DNA from: Proteus appendicitidis
Lineage (GTDB): Bacteria; Pseudomonadota; Gammaproteobacteria; Enterobacterales; Enterobacteriaceae
Assembly: GCF_030271835.1 (NCBI RefSeq)
Contig: NZ_CP127389.1
Location: 930,001 to 994,000 of the forward strand
Direction of reading: 5' to 3'
DNA length: 64,000 bases
A program made the translations under genes and the position numbers. The notes under the pieces were generated by a model. The model was not told the DNA's origin. It worked only from the letters and a program-made list of their open reading frames with translations, and ran no database searches. Positions 1 to 11,680 of the stretch are shown here, in pieces (position 1 is the stretch's first letter; each line of letters opens with the position of its first letter).

Positions 1-25
1 AATAAAAGAGATCTCGTAGGTAAAT

Positions 26-364
26 ATGAAGATAACTAAACAATATTATATTAAGAATATGTGTTGGGGATGGTTTATTGGCGCTCTATTTTTATACTCT
101 TGCTTAGAGTATGAGTTGAAGTATGAAAGTCTAATATTGTTAATTAGTATTTCTGGTATTGGATTATATCCGTTGGCTAAATGGGGGATTGAATATTTTT
201 TTCTTCAATTTACTACTAGAGAATTTTGGAATCGAGGACTATTTTTAGATACAGCTGGTAAAGCTGGTGGTTTAGCTTTATATAGTTTCATCGTGTTTTT
301 ATTATCTATACCAATTACAATAATTTTTATATTATTTGTGTTAGTGAAAAGGTTGTTCCTCTAA
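26..364 (+). CDS. colicin E1-type immunity protein
   Basis: A 112-residue, very hydrophobic protein with about three to four membrane segments (roughly residues 13-28, 33-50, 80-105). It resembles the small inner-membrane immunity proteins of colicin E1/Ia/Ib type: the N-terminal YYIKN motif, the central block YPLAKWGIEYFF and the following basic/aromatic stretch REFWNRG line up with colicin E1 immunity protein, and the length is the family norm (about 113). Its expected job is to block the pore formed by the toxin encoded next door, from within the inner membrane. It is convergent with the toxin gene, the arrangement usual for E1-type immunity genes, and would have its own promoter, which lies mostly outside the window. 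The start is an ATG with AGG a few bases upstream. Function is inferred from family resemblance plus context. Confidence 0.8.
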   Translation: MKITKQYYIKNMCWGWFIGALFLYSCLEYELKYESLILLISISGIGLYPLAKWGIEYFFLQFTTREFWNRGLFLDTAGKAGGLALYSFIVFLLSIPITIIFILFVLVKRLFL

Positions 365-387
365 ATAAACAACCTTTAAAGTATTAA

Positions 388-1662
388 TTAAATACCAATC
401 AAATTATTGGCTTTTTCAATTAAGTCGTTATCAATCAATGCTCCAATACTTGCTATAAGCAATCCATATCCTAATACCCCTATGGGACCACCTAGAAGTA
501 CACTAAATGTAAATCCTGCTACAGATGTAGCCGCCATTCCTACAAATATAGTCTCTGCTTTAACAAAAAATGGACGCCAATTATCTGTTTCTGTTGCTTT
601 TATTAACTCTATCGATAGATCTTTGACGTCAAGAGCTTTACTCACAAAAAACATACCATTACTAAATTTTTTTAATTTTTGAGCTATATCATCGAGTTTG
701 ATCGATTCCAATGCAGTTGCAATAGCTTTACGATCTTTGGCATTAATTCTTCTATTGATATCCGCTTTGTATTTTTCGTAAGCTTTTAGCGCATCATCAA
801 CGTTACGGATGGTTTTTCCTCTGGCTTGTTGTGCTAAAGACTCCGCTAATTTTCTTGCTTTATCACCATAAGCATTAAACACTTCTTTATAAAAATCAGC
901 AGTAAACTTTATTGAATCATGCAACTGCTTAAAATCATCGTTTGTTTGTTCTTTTTTATTTGCTTGTTGAGCTAAAATATCAGCAATTTGGAAATTACGA
1001 CGTGTAAACGTCATATTCTTGTGGAAATTTTGGCATGCAGATTTAAAATCTTGTTCTCTGATATATTTTTGCATCTCAGGGAAATTATTTATATTGTCTG
1101 CACCTTTATCTGCATATAAGGCATGTAAAGCTAATCTAACTGAGGGTAACCAGCGGGAATATTCCCCAAATTTTTCACCTATATTTTGTAACATAGGGTC
1201 TGGATGAGGACTAAAATGAATATCAAAAAGAAAACCATTTATATAGTTCATTTTTTGGTAAAACATTCTACTTAGATTCAGATCTGCTTCAAATATACGA
1301 CCTATATTTTCATTATTTAATGGAATGTTATTTTCTTCCATATTTAATAATAGCAATGGAGAACTTTCATTAAACTCGTTTGATCTATGCATTAAAGCAC
1401 GGCCATAGGGTCGCATTCTTAATGCTTTTTTTAATGCTAATTCAGTTTTCTGTTTTAAGTAAGATTTACATTCATTTTTAAACTCAGGGCAATTTTTCTT
1501 TCCGCAAACAGGGCATTCTTGTTTTTTATCCTGTATAAAATTATTACAAATAATATTTGTAGCTTGATTAAAAGAAAAACCATTATTAAAAGCATACTCA
1601 GGAATATAAGCACTATGTGGCGTTACAGTTAATGAACTAAATTGAATTATATTTTCACTCAT
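388..1662 (-). CDS. pore-forming colicin-like toxin (colicin E1/Ia-type C-terminal domain)
   Basis: A 424-residue protein whose last 180 or so residues form a colicin channel domain. Residues 254-320 (TADFYKEV, YGDKARKLAE, GKTIRNVDDALKAYEKYK, INAKDRKAIA) and 361-424 (NWRPFFVKAE, a hydrophobic hairpin at about 371-410, and the terminal ANNLIGI) are characteristic of colicins Ia and E1. The predicted action is insertion into the target inner membrane and depolarisation. Residues 1-250 do not look like a usual colicin translocation/receptor region: there is no obvious glycine-rich TonB or Tol segment, but there is a cysteine cluster (C50, C53, C58, C65) that could bind metal. No signal peptide, no LexA box upstream and no lysis gene are visible. 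A putative ribosome site (AAAGGA) lies about 10 bases before ATG. The neighbouring immunity gene supports the toxin call; the delivery route is unknown. Confidence 0.82.
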   Translation of the reverse strand: MSENIIQFSSLTVTPHSAYIPEYAFNNGFSFNQATNIICNNFIQDKKQECPVCGKKNCPEFKNECKSYLKQKTELALKKALRMRPYGRALMHRSNEFNESSPLLLLNMEENNIPLNNENIGRIFEADLNLSRMFYQKMNYINGFLFDIHFSPHPDPMLQNIGEKFGEYSRWLPSVRLALHALYADKGADNINNFPEMQKYIREQDFKSACQNFHKNMTFTRRNFQIADILAQQANKKEQTNDDFKQLHDSIKFTADFYKEVFNAYGDKARKLAESLAQQARGKTIRNVDDALKAYEKYKADINRRINAKDRKAIATALESIKLDDIAQKLKKFSNGMFFVSKALDVKDLSIELIKATETDNWRPFFVKAETIFVGMAATSVAGFTFSVLLGGPIGVLGYGLLIASIGALIDNDLIEKANNLIGI

Positions 1663-1821
1663 TTTATTAATCCTTTAACAAAAATGACGTATTTATATGG
1701 TGTTGAAACGTGGATTTATAGTGAGGAGTATATTTGTAAATAACAAATTTATAGTTCAATTTAAAATGTCATTATTCTTTCAAAAAAGTTCTTTTTAAGA
1801 TCTTGAGCTTGAAATGATAAG

Positions 1822-1852
1822 ATGCCGAGACAACTGTTCTCGGCATTTTTTT
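1822..1852 (+). terminator. rho-independent terminator upstream of mazG
   Basis: ATGCCGAGA pairs with TCTCGGCAT around a 7-base loop and is followed by a run of T. It points rightward, yet no rightward gene ends just before it: the preceding gene is the leftward toxin. In related bacteria relA normally precedes mazG, so this may be the left-behind relA terminator. Confidence 0.75.
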
Positions 1853-1906
1853 ATCTAAAAATATGTTAAACAGGATAAAGCTAACTCTTATTTAAAAGGC
1901 AATGTG

Positions 1907-2704
1907 ATGTCAGAAAATCGTGAAATCTTTCGTTTATTAGAAATTATGGCACAGCTACGTGATCCTAATACTGGATGTGAATGGGATAAAGTGCAGACTT
2001 TTGACACTATTGCACCTTATACATTAGAAGAAACCTATGAAGTATTAGATGCCATTACGCGCAAAGATTTTGCTGATTTAAAAGAAGAGTTAGGCGATTT
2101 GCTTTATCAAGTCGTTTTTTATTCACGAATGGCACAAGAGCAAAATCTATTTGATTTTAATGATGTCTGTGAAGCCATTAGCAATAAATTAGAACGTCGC
2201 CATCCTCATATTTTTGTATCTGAAAGTGACAATAATTTCGCCACCGAAAAGCACCGTTGGGAAAAGCTCAAAGCTCAAGAGCGTGAAGCTAAAGCTCTAT
2301 TTTCATTGTTAGATGATATCCCTGTGTCATTGCCCGCTTTAATGAAAGCCGAAAAAATCCAAAAACGGTGTGCTTCTGTGGGATTCGATTGGAATGAACT
2401 AGAGCCTGTTTTAGGTAAAGTTTATGAAGAAATTGATGAAGTGATGGCTGAAGTGAAAAAAGAGCCTCAAGATGCCTCTCGAATTGAAGATGAGTTAGGT
2501 GATTTACTGTTTTCTGTGGTGAATTTATCACGCCATTTAAAACAAAAACCTGAACAAGCACTCAATCGAGCATGCAGAAAATTTGAACAACGCTTTCGTT
2601 TTGTTGAAAAAACGCTCTCAGAAGAAGGTATAGGCATAGAAAATGCCTCATTGGAAGAGATGGAGATCTGTTGGCAGAAAGCAAAAGGACAACAGGTTGA
2701 GTGA
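1907..2704 (+). CDS. mazG: nucleoside triphosphate pyrophosphohydrolase MazG
   Basis: MazG hydrolyses (d)NTPs to monophosphate and pyrophosphate, acts as a house-cleaning enzyme and lowers ppGpp levels indirectly in E. coli. The 265-residue protein has the two tandem MazG domains: the first around residues 10-115 contains CEWDKVQTFDTIAPYTLEE and the EELGDLLYQVV metal-binding motif; the second, at about 150-250, contains EEIDEVMAE and DELGDLLFSVVNL. Length matches the enterobacterial protein (about 263). Of the GTG/ATG pair at the 5' end I take the ATG, which sits 7 bases after AAAAGGC. It precedes pyrG as in E. coli, but with a terminator between them, so they are probably separate transcripts. 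Confidence 0.95.
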   Translation: MSENREIFRLLEIMAQLRDPNTGCEWDKVQTFDTIAPYTLEETYEVLDAITRKDFADLKEELGDLLYQVVFYSRMAQEQNLFDFNDVCEAISNKLERRHPHIFVSESDNNFATEKHRWEKLKAQEREAKALFSLLDDIPVSLPALMKAEKIQKRCASVGFDWNELEPVLGKVYEEIDEVMAEVKKEPQDASRIEDELGDLLFSVVNLSRHLKQKPEQALNRACRKFEQRFRFVEKTLSEEGIGIENASLEEMEICWQKAKGQQVE

Positions 2705-2804
2705 ATTGTGACACGCAAATTAACGCCAGCGTGACATAAAGTGCGATAAAAATAGTCTATAACATCTCGTTTTTTCAGCGATTTTTATAAAAGATTTTAA
2801 AAAG

Positions 2805-2834
2805 CGAAATTATAAAAGGTAATTTCGTTTTTTT
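2805..2834 (+). terminator. mazG terminator
   Basis: CGAAATTA and TAATTTCG form an 8-bp perfect stem with a 7-base loop, followed directly by seven T residues. Confidence 0.75.
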
Positions 2835-3130
2835 GTTTTTGGGTGATTTAAAATCTTGTAGTTACATTTTATTGCATTAAAAATGTGATTAACCTCAAAA
2901 AAATTAAAAGCATGATCATAAGCAAAAGATCTCGCTATAAACCTGCTACACTTAATACCGTGAAAAAAATAAAGCATCTCTTCTTTAAAAATGATATCTT
3001 AGCTGAAAGGATTAAGCTAAAATGCTTGAGAAATATTTTCACGGGTTTAGTTAATTGAATTTTTACTGTTTTTTCGTGTTTAAACGGATAAGTGGCGTGA
3101 TGAAAAAGAACTTTATACTACTAAGAATGT

Positions 3131-3159
3131 TTGTAGCGAAAATAAGGTTCGGGTATACT
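3131..3159 (+). promoter_or_regulatory. putative sigma70 promoter of pyrG
   Basis: TTGTAG and TATACT are separated by 17 bases and lie about 55 bases before the pyrG start codon. The -10 matches the consensus at 5 of 6 positions, the -35 is weaker. Confidence 0.45.
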
Positions 3160-3200
3160 GTGTTCCCGTCCAGTTATATCCATCATCCTAATACACCTAA

Positions 3201-6217
<3,017 letters not shown>

Positions 6218-6255
6218 TTCTTGCACCTTTGATTAAAAAATCTTATTAATCTGAA

Positions 6256-6287
6256 AGAGGAGAACCTTGTGTTCTCCTCTTTTTTTT
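6256..6287 (+). terminator. eno terminator
   Basis: AGAGGAGAAC and GTTCTCCTCT make a 10-bp perfect stem with loop CTTGT and a run of T afterwards. Confidence 0.9.
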
Positions 6288-6539
6288 GGTTTTTTTACAG
6301 AAAAAACAGAATATTTATTCTTAACGCCTTTTAAAAAGTGTGATGCGTAAGAGAAAATAGTGTTCAATTATTACTCTTTTATTAATAAATTGGTTAATTC
6401 TCGTGGATGAGATCCCAAATATGGCTTTTGTGCGTTTTCAATGGCGAGAAATGTTTTTATATTTCACATATAACCTATTTCGTTAACAATTTAAGCTTAG
6501 TGAATCCAATGTTCATATCAGCTAATGTGGAGTATTATC
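6288..6539. other. intergenic region upstream of the DASS transporter
   Basis: About 250 AT-rich bases behind the eno terminator, presumably holding the promoter of the transporter gene. I see no distinct operator or repeat. Confidence 0.4.
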
Positions 6540-7922
6540 ATGGACGCATCCAATTTAGCCCCATCGGCGAAGTCTAGCCCGATAAACAAACGAGGGTTAA
6601 TTATTCTGGCTATCGATGTGGTGTTATTACTACTTTTGCTAGAATTTTTACCTTATGATCCAAAGGCCAATGCAGGTTTAGCATTAATGGTGTTTGTTGG
6701 GGTGTTATGGCTGACAGAAGCTATTCACGTTACGATAACAGCATTATTTATTCCTATATTAGCCGTTGTACTCGGGCTAATGAATACCAATGAGTCATTA
6801 AAATCATTTGCAAATCCCATTATTTTCTTATTCTTCGGTGGCTTTGCATTAGCGACAGCGCTTCATATTCAAGGGCTAGATCGCTTAATTGCTAACCGCT
6901 TGCTGATGATTGCAAAAGGTAAACTTTCAATCGCGGTATTGTTGTTATTTGGTGTAACTGCATTACTTTCAATGTGGATCAGTAACACAGCAACGGCTGC
7001 GATGATGCTCCCTTTAGTATTAGGTATTTTATCCAACTTAGATATTCGTTCAGAGCGTAATACTTTCGTATTCGTATTATTAGGTGTTGCTTATAGTGCA
7101 AGTATCGGTGGCTTAGGTACGTTGGTTGGTAGCCCTCCCAATGCGATTGCTGCGGCTCAATTGAATTTAGATTTTATTACGTGGATGAAATACGGTATTC
7201 CAATCATGTTAGTGTTATTGCCTATCATGTTTATTGTGATGTACCTGATGCTACGTCCTAATTTAAAACATAAATTTGATCTCAAATTAGAAGTGTTAGA
7301 GTGGAATAACAAACGTGTTATCGCCATGACTATCTTCTTAGTTACCGTATTTTGCTGGATCTTCAGCTCTTTCATCAGCAGTGCTCTTGGTGGTGTAAAA
7401 GATTTAGATACAGTTATTGCGGTTAGTGCGGCAATTGTTATCGGTGTAACAGGTGTAGCAAGCTGGAGCCAAATCCAAGAGAATACAGAGTGGGGTGTGT
7501 TAATGCTGTTCGGTGGTGGTTTAACACTGAGCGCTATTTTACAGTCTTCTGGTGCAAGCCTTGTGATGGCAGATTTCATGAAGGAAACCTTTGGTGCAAG
7601 CCACTGGTTCGTGATTATCCTTGCGGTAACAACCTTTATCATCGTATTAACTGAATTTACCAGTAATACCGCAAGTGCCGCGTTATTAGTACCTATCTTT
7701 GCAACAGTAGCACAAGCATTAGGTATGCCAGTAATGGCGTTAACGATGATTATCGGTATTGGTGCATCCTGTGCGTTTATGTTGCCTGTTGCAACTCCAC
7801 CAAATGCGATTGTTTTTGGTTCAGGTTACATTAAACAAAGTGAAATGGTACGTGTCGGTGGTGTGCTGAACTTAGTATGTATCTTAGTTATCGCTCTGTT
7901 TGCTTGGTTCTTCTGGCTATAA
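6540..7922 (+). CDS. DASS (SLC13) family dicarboxylate/sulfate:sodium symporter
   Basis: A 460-residue inner-membrane protein with about 11-13 hydrophobic segments. Two SNT substrate/sodium-binding motifs are visible, WISNTATAAMMLPL and TEFTSNTASAALLVPIF, each followed later by the family's GSPPNAI and TPPNAIVFGSGYI signatures, so it belongs to the divalent anion:Na+ symporter family (CitT, SdcS, NaDC relatives). The substrate is probably a C4- or tricarboxylate or another divalent anion; which one cannot be told from sequence. GGAG sits 7 bases before the ATG at 6540, which I prefer to the in-frame ATG five codons earlier. It stands alone between the eno terminator and its own terminator. 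Confidence 0.85.
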   Translation: MDASNLAPSAKSSPINKRGLIILAIDVVLLLLLLEFLPYDPKANAGLALMVFVGVLWLTEAIHVTITALFIPILAVVLGLMNTNESLKSFANPIIFLFFGGFALATALHIQGLDRLIANRLLMIAKGKLSIAVLLLFGVTALLSMWISNTATAAMMLPLVLGILSNLDIRSERNTFVFVLLGVAYSASIGGLGTLVGSPPNAIAAAQLNLDFITWMKYGIPIMLVLLPIMFIVMYLMLRPNLKHKFDLKLEVLEWNNKRVIAMTIFLVTVFCWIFSSFISSALGGVKDLDTVIAVSAAIVIGVTGVASWSQIQENTEWGVLMLFGGGLTLSAILQSSGASLVMADFMKETFGASHWFVIILAVTTFIIVLTEFTSNTASAALLVPIFATVAQALGMPVMALTMIIGIGASCAFMLPVATPPNAIVFGSGYIKQSEMVRVGGVLNLVCILVIALFAWFFWL

Positions 7923-7974
7923 GTTAGTGTGCTAAATTAAGTACGCTAAATTAATCAAATAGAGATAAAAATGA

Positions 7975-8008
7975 AGCGCGTGATAGTTAAATATCAGGCG
8001 CTTTTTTT
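7975..8008 (+). terminator. terminator of the DASS transporter gene
   Basis: AGCGCGTGATA and TATCAGGCGCT pair with one mismatch, and seven T residues follow. Confidence 0.75.
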
Positions 8009-8131
8009 ATTACCTAATATTTGCAATGGTAAAGGGGGAGCCATATTCAAGCAGAATAAAATAGAAGGAATAGACGAAAAGGATAAAAGGGATGAAAGGG
8101 ATAAAAAGAGTGACTCATTGATAATAAAGAA

Positions 8132-8182
8132 AAAGCCATCTCTATTTATCACCGCTAAGGTATTAAATATATTGATGGCTTT
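8132..8182 (-). terminator. possible mltD terminator
   Basis: Read leftward, AAAGCCATC and GATGGCTTT form a 9-bp stem around a long (33-base) loop with a T-rich 3' side. It lies just beyond the mltD stop codon. The long loop makes it a less certain terminator. Confidence 0.5.
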
Positions 8183-8203
8183 CAAAACGTTTAAGTACAA
8201 AAA

Positions 8204-9538
8204 CTATTTTATATACAGTGTTAATTGAGTACCCGGTTTTAACATTTTAATGTCAGCATTCCAGCTCATTAACTGTTTTAGGTTAATGCCGTGGCGACGG
8301 GCAATACTGTAATAAGAGTCACCTTGGCGTACTTTATAGTAGCTGGGTGAAGGTTTTGCTGGTTTCGTTATCGTGGTATTACTGACACTACCAGCATTAT
8401 GAATTTTTAATGTTTGACCAACCAGTAATGTGCTCTTGGCATTTAAGCCATTAATACGCTGTAAGTCTTTGACACTCATATTGTAGCGACGAGCAATAGC
8501 GTAAAACGAATCCCCTGAACGAACCTTATAAACACCTTCTTGCTTAATAGATTGATTCGTTTTGGCAACAGCCAAGCGAATTGTTTCTAATACCGCTTCA
8601 TCCTCAAAAGCGTTACGGAATTGGTCAAGTTTATTGCGAGGCAACATAATGACATGAGGACCATTCGGTGCGGTTATTCCACGCTTATAACCAGGGTTAT
8701 AATCTTTCACGGTATTAATAGGTAACTGACTTAATTCAGCAACTTTATTTAACGTGATTTGCTCGCCAACATCAAATGAGGCTAATGCTTTATCTCGATA
8801 GTTACTTTTTGGAAAAGTAATGGTCTGTTTGTTTTCACGAATAACTTTGCTCAACGCGAGAATTTTCGGCACATAATTCATCGTTTCTTTAGGTAAAGAA
8901 AGCGACCAATAGTCTGTTGGTAAGTTTTGACTCTCATTTGCCTTTATTGCTTGCATAACACGACCTTCGCCTGCGTTATAAGCAGCAAGGGCAAGTGCCC
9001 AATCACTATCGAACATCACATACAAGCGCTCTAGTAAATCAAGGGCTGCTTTAGTTGATGCCATAACATCACGACGACCGTCATACCATTGGTTTTGTGC
9101 CAAACCATAGTAATTACCGGTTATCGGTACAAATTGCCATAAACCAGCGGCATTTGCAGAAGAGGTAACATGGGGATTAAACGCACTTTCAACGACAGGA
9201 ACAAGTGCAAGTTCCATCGGTAATTCACGTTTTTCAATTTCATCAATAATCGAATACATATAAGGTTCAGCACGAGAAGCAACACTCTGTATATGTTTGG
9301 GATTATTTAAAAAATATAATTCTTGCTGCGAGATCCTTTCATTTTCAGGGAGGTCCATTTTCAATTCACTTACCACATAACCCCATAAATTGGTTTTTAC
9401 ATCATATTGAGGTTGGTGAGAAGTTGCAGTCCCTTTCGTTGATGTTGGTGTGATCGCAGACAAATTAGGTTTAATGTTCTCAGATTGCTGACAGCCCGCC
9501 AATAGCAATATGGAGAACAAAATCGCTTTTGTCTTCAT
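8204..9538 (-). CDS. mltD: membrane-bound lytic murein transglycosylase D
   Basis: MltD cleaves the MurNAc-GlcNAc bond of peptidoglycan, forming 1,6-anhydro-MurNAc. The protein starts with a lipoprotein signal (MKTKAILFS...LLLAGC), so it is anchored in the outer membrane. The SLT domain spans roughly residues 95-210 with catalytic Glu in VESAFNPH and the family motifs ANAAGLWQF and LALAAYNAGEGRV. Two LysM peptidoglycan-binding repeats follow near the C-terminus (YKVRSGDSFYAIARRYN and YYKVRQGDSYYSIARRHG). An ATG five codons upstream is possible; I choose the one that gives the E. coli-like N-terminus. It is adjacent to gloB as in E. coli. Confidence 0.95.
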   Translation of the reverse strand: MKTKAILFSILLLAGCQQSENIKPNLSAITPTSTKGTATSHQPQYDVKTNLWGYVVSELKMDLPENERISQQELYFLNNPKHIQSVASRAEPYMYSIIDEIEKRELPMELALVPVVESAFNPHVTSSANAAGLWQFVPITGNYYGLAQNQWYDGRRDVMASTKAALDLLERLYVMFDSDWALALAAYNAGEGRVMQAIKANESQNLPTDYWSLSLPKETMNYVPKILALSKVIRENKQTITFPKSNYRDKALASFDVGEQITLNKVAELSQLPINTVKDYNPGYKRGITAPNGPHVIMLPRNKLDQFRNAFEDEAVLETIRLAVAKTNQSIKQEGVYKVRSGDSFYAIARRYNMSVKDLQRINGLNAKSTLLVGQTLKIHNAGSVSNTTITKPAKPSPSYYKVRQGDSYYSIARRHGINLKQLMSWNADIKMLKPGTQLTLYIK

Positions 9539-9613
9539 AATAGAAAAATTCATCCTGTGTGTTTTTTAAACCAAATGATACTTAGTGTGCCAAAATAAAA
9601 CAATCAATAGAGA

Positions 9614-10369
9614 TTAAAAGTTGTCTTTTAATTCTCTTAATTTTGTAAATGTCTTAATTGGAGCATAAGTATTAGTGGTTATATCTAAAATCCTTTGCAA
9701 ATCAATATCGTCAGATTTCAAAAAAAGATTAATATTCTTTTCGTTTTTCAGTGTTATTGGCACAGTTGGTTGTAAATTTTTACGCATTTCACTAACTTGG
9801 GCTAAATAATCGGTAATAAGTGCATTTTCTGGCATGATATGATGCGCAAAGGTCATATTTGATAGGGTGTATTCATGAGCGCAACAAATTAATGTGTTAT
9901 CAGGTAAAGCACTCAATCTTTGTAATGAACTAAACATTTGTTGTGCGGTGCCTTCGAATAAACGACCACAACCACCAGAAAAAAGTGTATCACCACAAAA
10001 TAAATATGGTTCACAGTAATAAGCAACATGACCTAATGTATGGCCCGGTGTGCCAATCACATTAAAAGTGAAGGTGCCAACAATGATGCGTTCTTGATTA
10101 TGAATAATATTTTCAGCCCCTTTACTTTGTGTTTCTTGTGGGCCAAAAACGTCAATGTTAGGATATTTTTTTACAAGCTCGGCAACGCCACCAACATGAT
10201 CCTCATGATGGTGGGTTAATAAAATCGCGATAGGCGTTAGTGAACGTTGTGAGAGCATTTCAATAACAGGTTTGGCTTGTGACGGGTCTACAATCACACA
10301 TTCACTATTTTCATTACTTAATAGCCAAATGTAGTTATCGGATAAAGCAGGAATTCTGATAAGCTCCAT
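9614..10369 (-). CDS. gloB: hydroxyacylglutathione hydrolase (glyoxalase II)
   Basis: GloB hydrolyses S-D-lactoylglutathione to D-lactate and glutathione, completing methylglyoxal detoxification. The 251-residue protein is a metallo-beta-lactamase-fold enzyme: the binuclear metal motif THHHEDHVGG is present, followed by GTPGHTLGHVAYY, the LFCGDTLFSGGCGRLFEG block and CAHEYTLSN, all typical of glyoxalase II. Length matches the E. coli enzyme (251). It is co-directional with mltD and divergent from yafS, with which it shares a short 38-base intergenic region. Confidence 0.97.
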   Translation of the reverse strand: MELIRIPALSDNYIWLLSNENSECVIVDPSQAKPVIEMLSQRSLTPIAILLTHHHEDHVGGVAELVKKYPNIDVFGPQETQSKGAENIIHNQERIIVGTFTFNVIGTPGHTLGHVAYYCEPYLFCGDTLFSGGCGRLFEGTAQQMFSSLQRLSALPDNTLICCAHEYTLSNMTFAHHIMPENALITDYLAQVSEMRKNLQPTVPITLKNEKNINLFLKSDDIDLQRILDITTNTYAPIKTFTKLRELKDNF

Positions 10370-10407
10370 ATAAGTTACCTTACTTATAAAATATTAAGGG
10401 TTAAACG

Positions 10408-11124
10408 ATGAAAGCAGCGCGTTCAGTAAAACCAATTACAATGCCAGATTCTTGGCGTGATATTCCTTGGGGGGAATATTATCGCATGGCGATTGAATTG
10501 CGTTTACAAAACTGGTGGCCGAAAATGTATGGCTTTCATTTGCTAAAACTCGGTCAACTCAGTGCCGAACTTGATACCAAATTAAGTATCGTTTCACATC
10601 AAGTCAATGTGACATCGAATGCAATAAATGCGGATGTTATTGCGTCCTTAGATTATCTACCCTTTGAAAATAAATCGATAGATGTTTGCCTTATGGCTCA
10701 TGTACTTGATTATAGTGCAGATCCTCATTGGCTATTAAGAGAAGCTGACCGTGTTTTAATTGATGATGGCTGGATAGTATTAACGAGCTTTAACCCTATT
10801 AGTTTATTAGGGCTAGGTAAATGTACGCCTCTTTTACGACAAAAGCAGCCTTATTCAAGTCGTATGTTTTCACTTCGACGCCAAATTGATTGGCTTAGTG
10901 TGTTAAATTACGAAGTCATGACACAACAGAATTTCCAAATTATGCCATTTTCAAGACCAATAAAACGTGATGGTAGCCGCTATCACATCGGTGGCTGTTT
11001 AAATTTAATTATTGCTCGTAAAAGAACGCTTCCTTTAACACCCACGGCATTGAAATTTGCATTGCCACGCCTGAGTGTAAAAGGTCGAGTTTTAGGCGCT
11101 ACACGCAATCGCTCAGAGCCATAA
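10408..11124 (+). CDS. yafS: class I SAM-dependent methyltransferase, YafS family
   Basis: A 238-residue protein of the YafS type. The conserved gloB-yafS-rnhA-dnaQ context supports the name. The sequence shows the methyltransferase fold around residues 60-135: LPFENKSIDVCLMAHVLDYSADPHWLLREADRVLIDDGWIVL corresponds to the motif II/III region of Methyltransf_11 proteins. The glycine-rich motif I usually expected for SAM binding is not evident here. The natural substrate is unknown in E. coli as well. A basic C-terminal tail ends in TRNRSEP. Confidence 0.85.
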   Translation: MKAARSVKPITMPDSWRDIPWGEYYRMAIELRLQNWWPKMYGFHLLKLGQLSAELDTKLSIVSHQVNVTSNAINADVIASLDYLPFENKSIDVCLMAHVLDYSADPHWLLREADRVLIDDGWIVLTSFNPISLLGLGKCTPLLRQKQPYSSRMFSLRRQIDWLSVLNYEVMTQQNFQIMPFSRPIKRDGSRYHIGGCLNLIIARKRTLPLTPTALKFALPRLSVKGRVLGATRNRSEP

Positions 11125-11135
11125 AATATGATTCA

Positions 11136-11615
11136 TTATGTTTTATCTTTCTGGCTTTCAATATAACCAGTGTCTTCTTGTGTAGGTGATTGAGCCGCCG
11201 TTTTTGCTAATTCATCACAACGTTCATTTTCATCATGACCAGCATGACCTTTTACCCAATGCCATTCGATTTCATGACGAGTAATAGCACTATCTAAGCG
11301 TTTCCATAAATCGACATTAAGCACAGGGCTTTTATCAGCTTTACGCCATTGGCGCTTTTTCCAGCTATGGATCCACTGTGTGATACCTTGTCTGACATAT
11401 TGGCTATCTGTTGTCAGTGTAATTTTACAAGGGAATTTTAATGTTTCTAATGCTACGATAGCGGCAAGAAGTTCCATTCGGTTATTGGTGGTCATAAAAA
11501 AACCTTCACTTAGGGTTTTTTCATGTTGTTGATAGCGTAAAATAGCGCCATAACCACCAGGGCCTGGGTTGCCTAAGCATGAACCATCGGTGAATATTTC
11601 TACCTGCTTGTGCAT
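11136..11615 (-). CDS. rnhA: ribonuclease HI
   Basis: RNase HI degrades the RNA strand of RNA-DNA hybrids and so removes R-loops and primers. The 159-residue protein shows the catalytic carboxylates in [14 protein letters not shown] (Asp10), NRMELLAAI (Glu) and TDSQYV (Asp), and the final [17 protein letters not shown] block with the last active-site Asp. It is divergent from dnaQ with a 65-base spacer, as in E. coli, where the two genes have overlapping promoters. Confidence 0.97.
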   Translation of the reverse strand: MHKQVEIFTDGSCLGNPGPGGYGAILRYQQHEKTLSEGFFMTTNNRMELLAAIVALETLKFPCKITLTTDSQYVRQGITQWIHSWKKRQWRKADKSPVLNVDLWKRLDSAITRHEIEWHWVKGHAGHDENERCDELAKTAAQSPTQEDTGYIESQKDKT

Positions 11616-11680
11616 AAAGGCGACTTATCCTTTTTGATTAATACGAAAAACTAACCCTAAGTCTGACATAAAAACGGATT

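Noticed and set aside
1663..1760. LexA (SOS) box upstream of the colicin-like toxin
   Set aside because: Colicin promoters usually have CTGT-N8-ACAG sites; none is present in the upstream bases.
7971..8228. Frame of about 85 codons between the DASS transporter and mltD
   Set aside because: It begins inside the transporter terminator and overlaps the mltD end; low-complexity Lys/Asp content.
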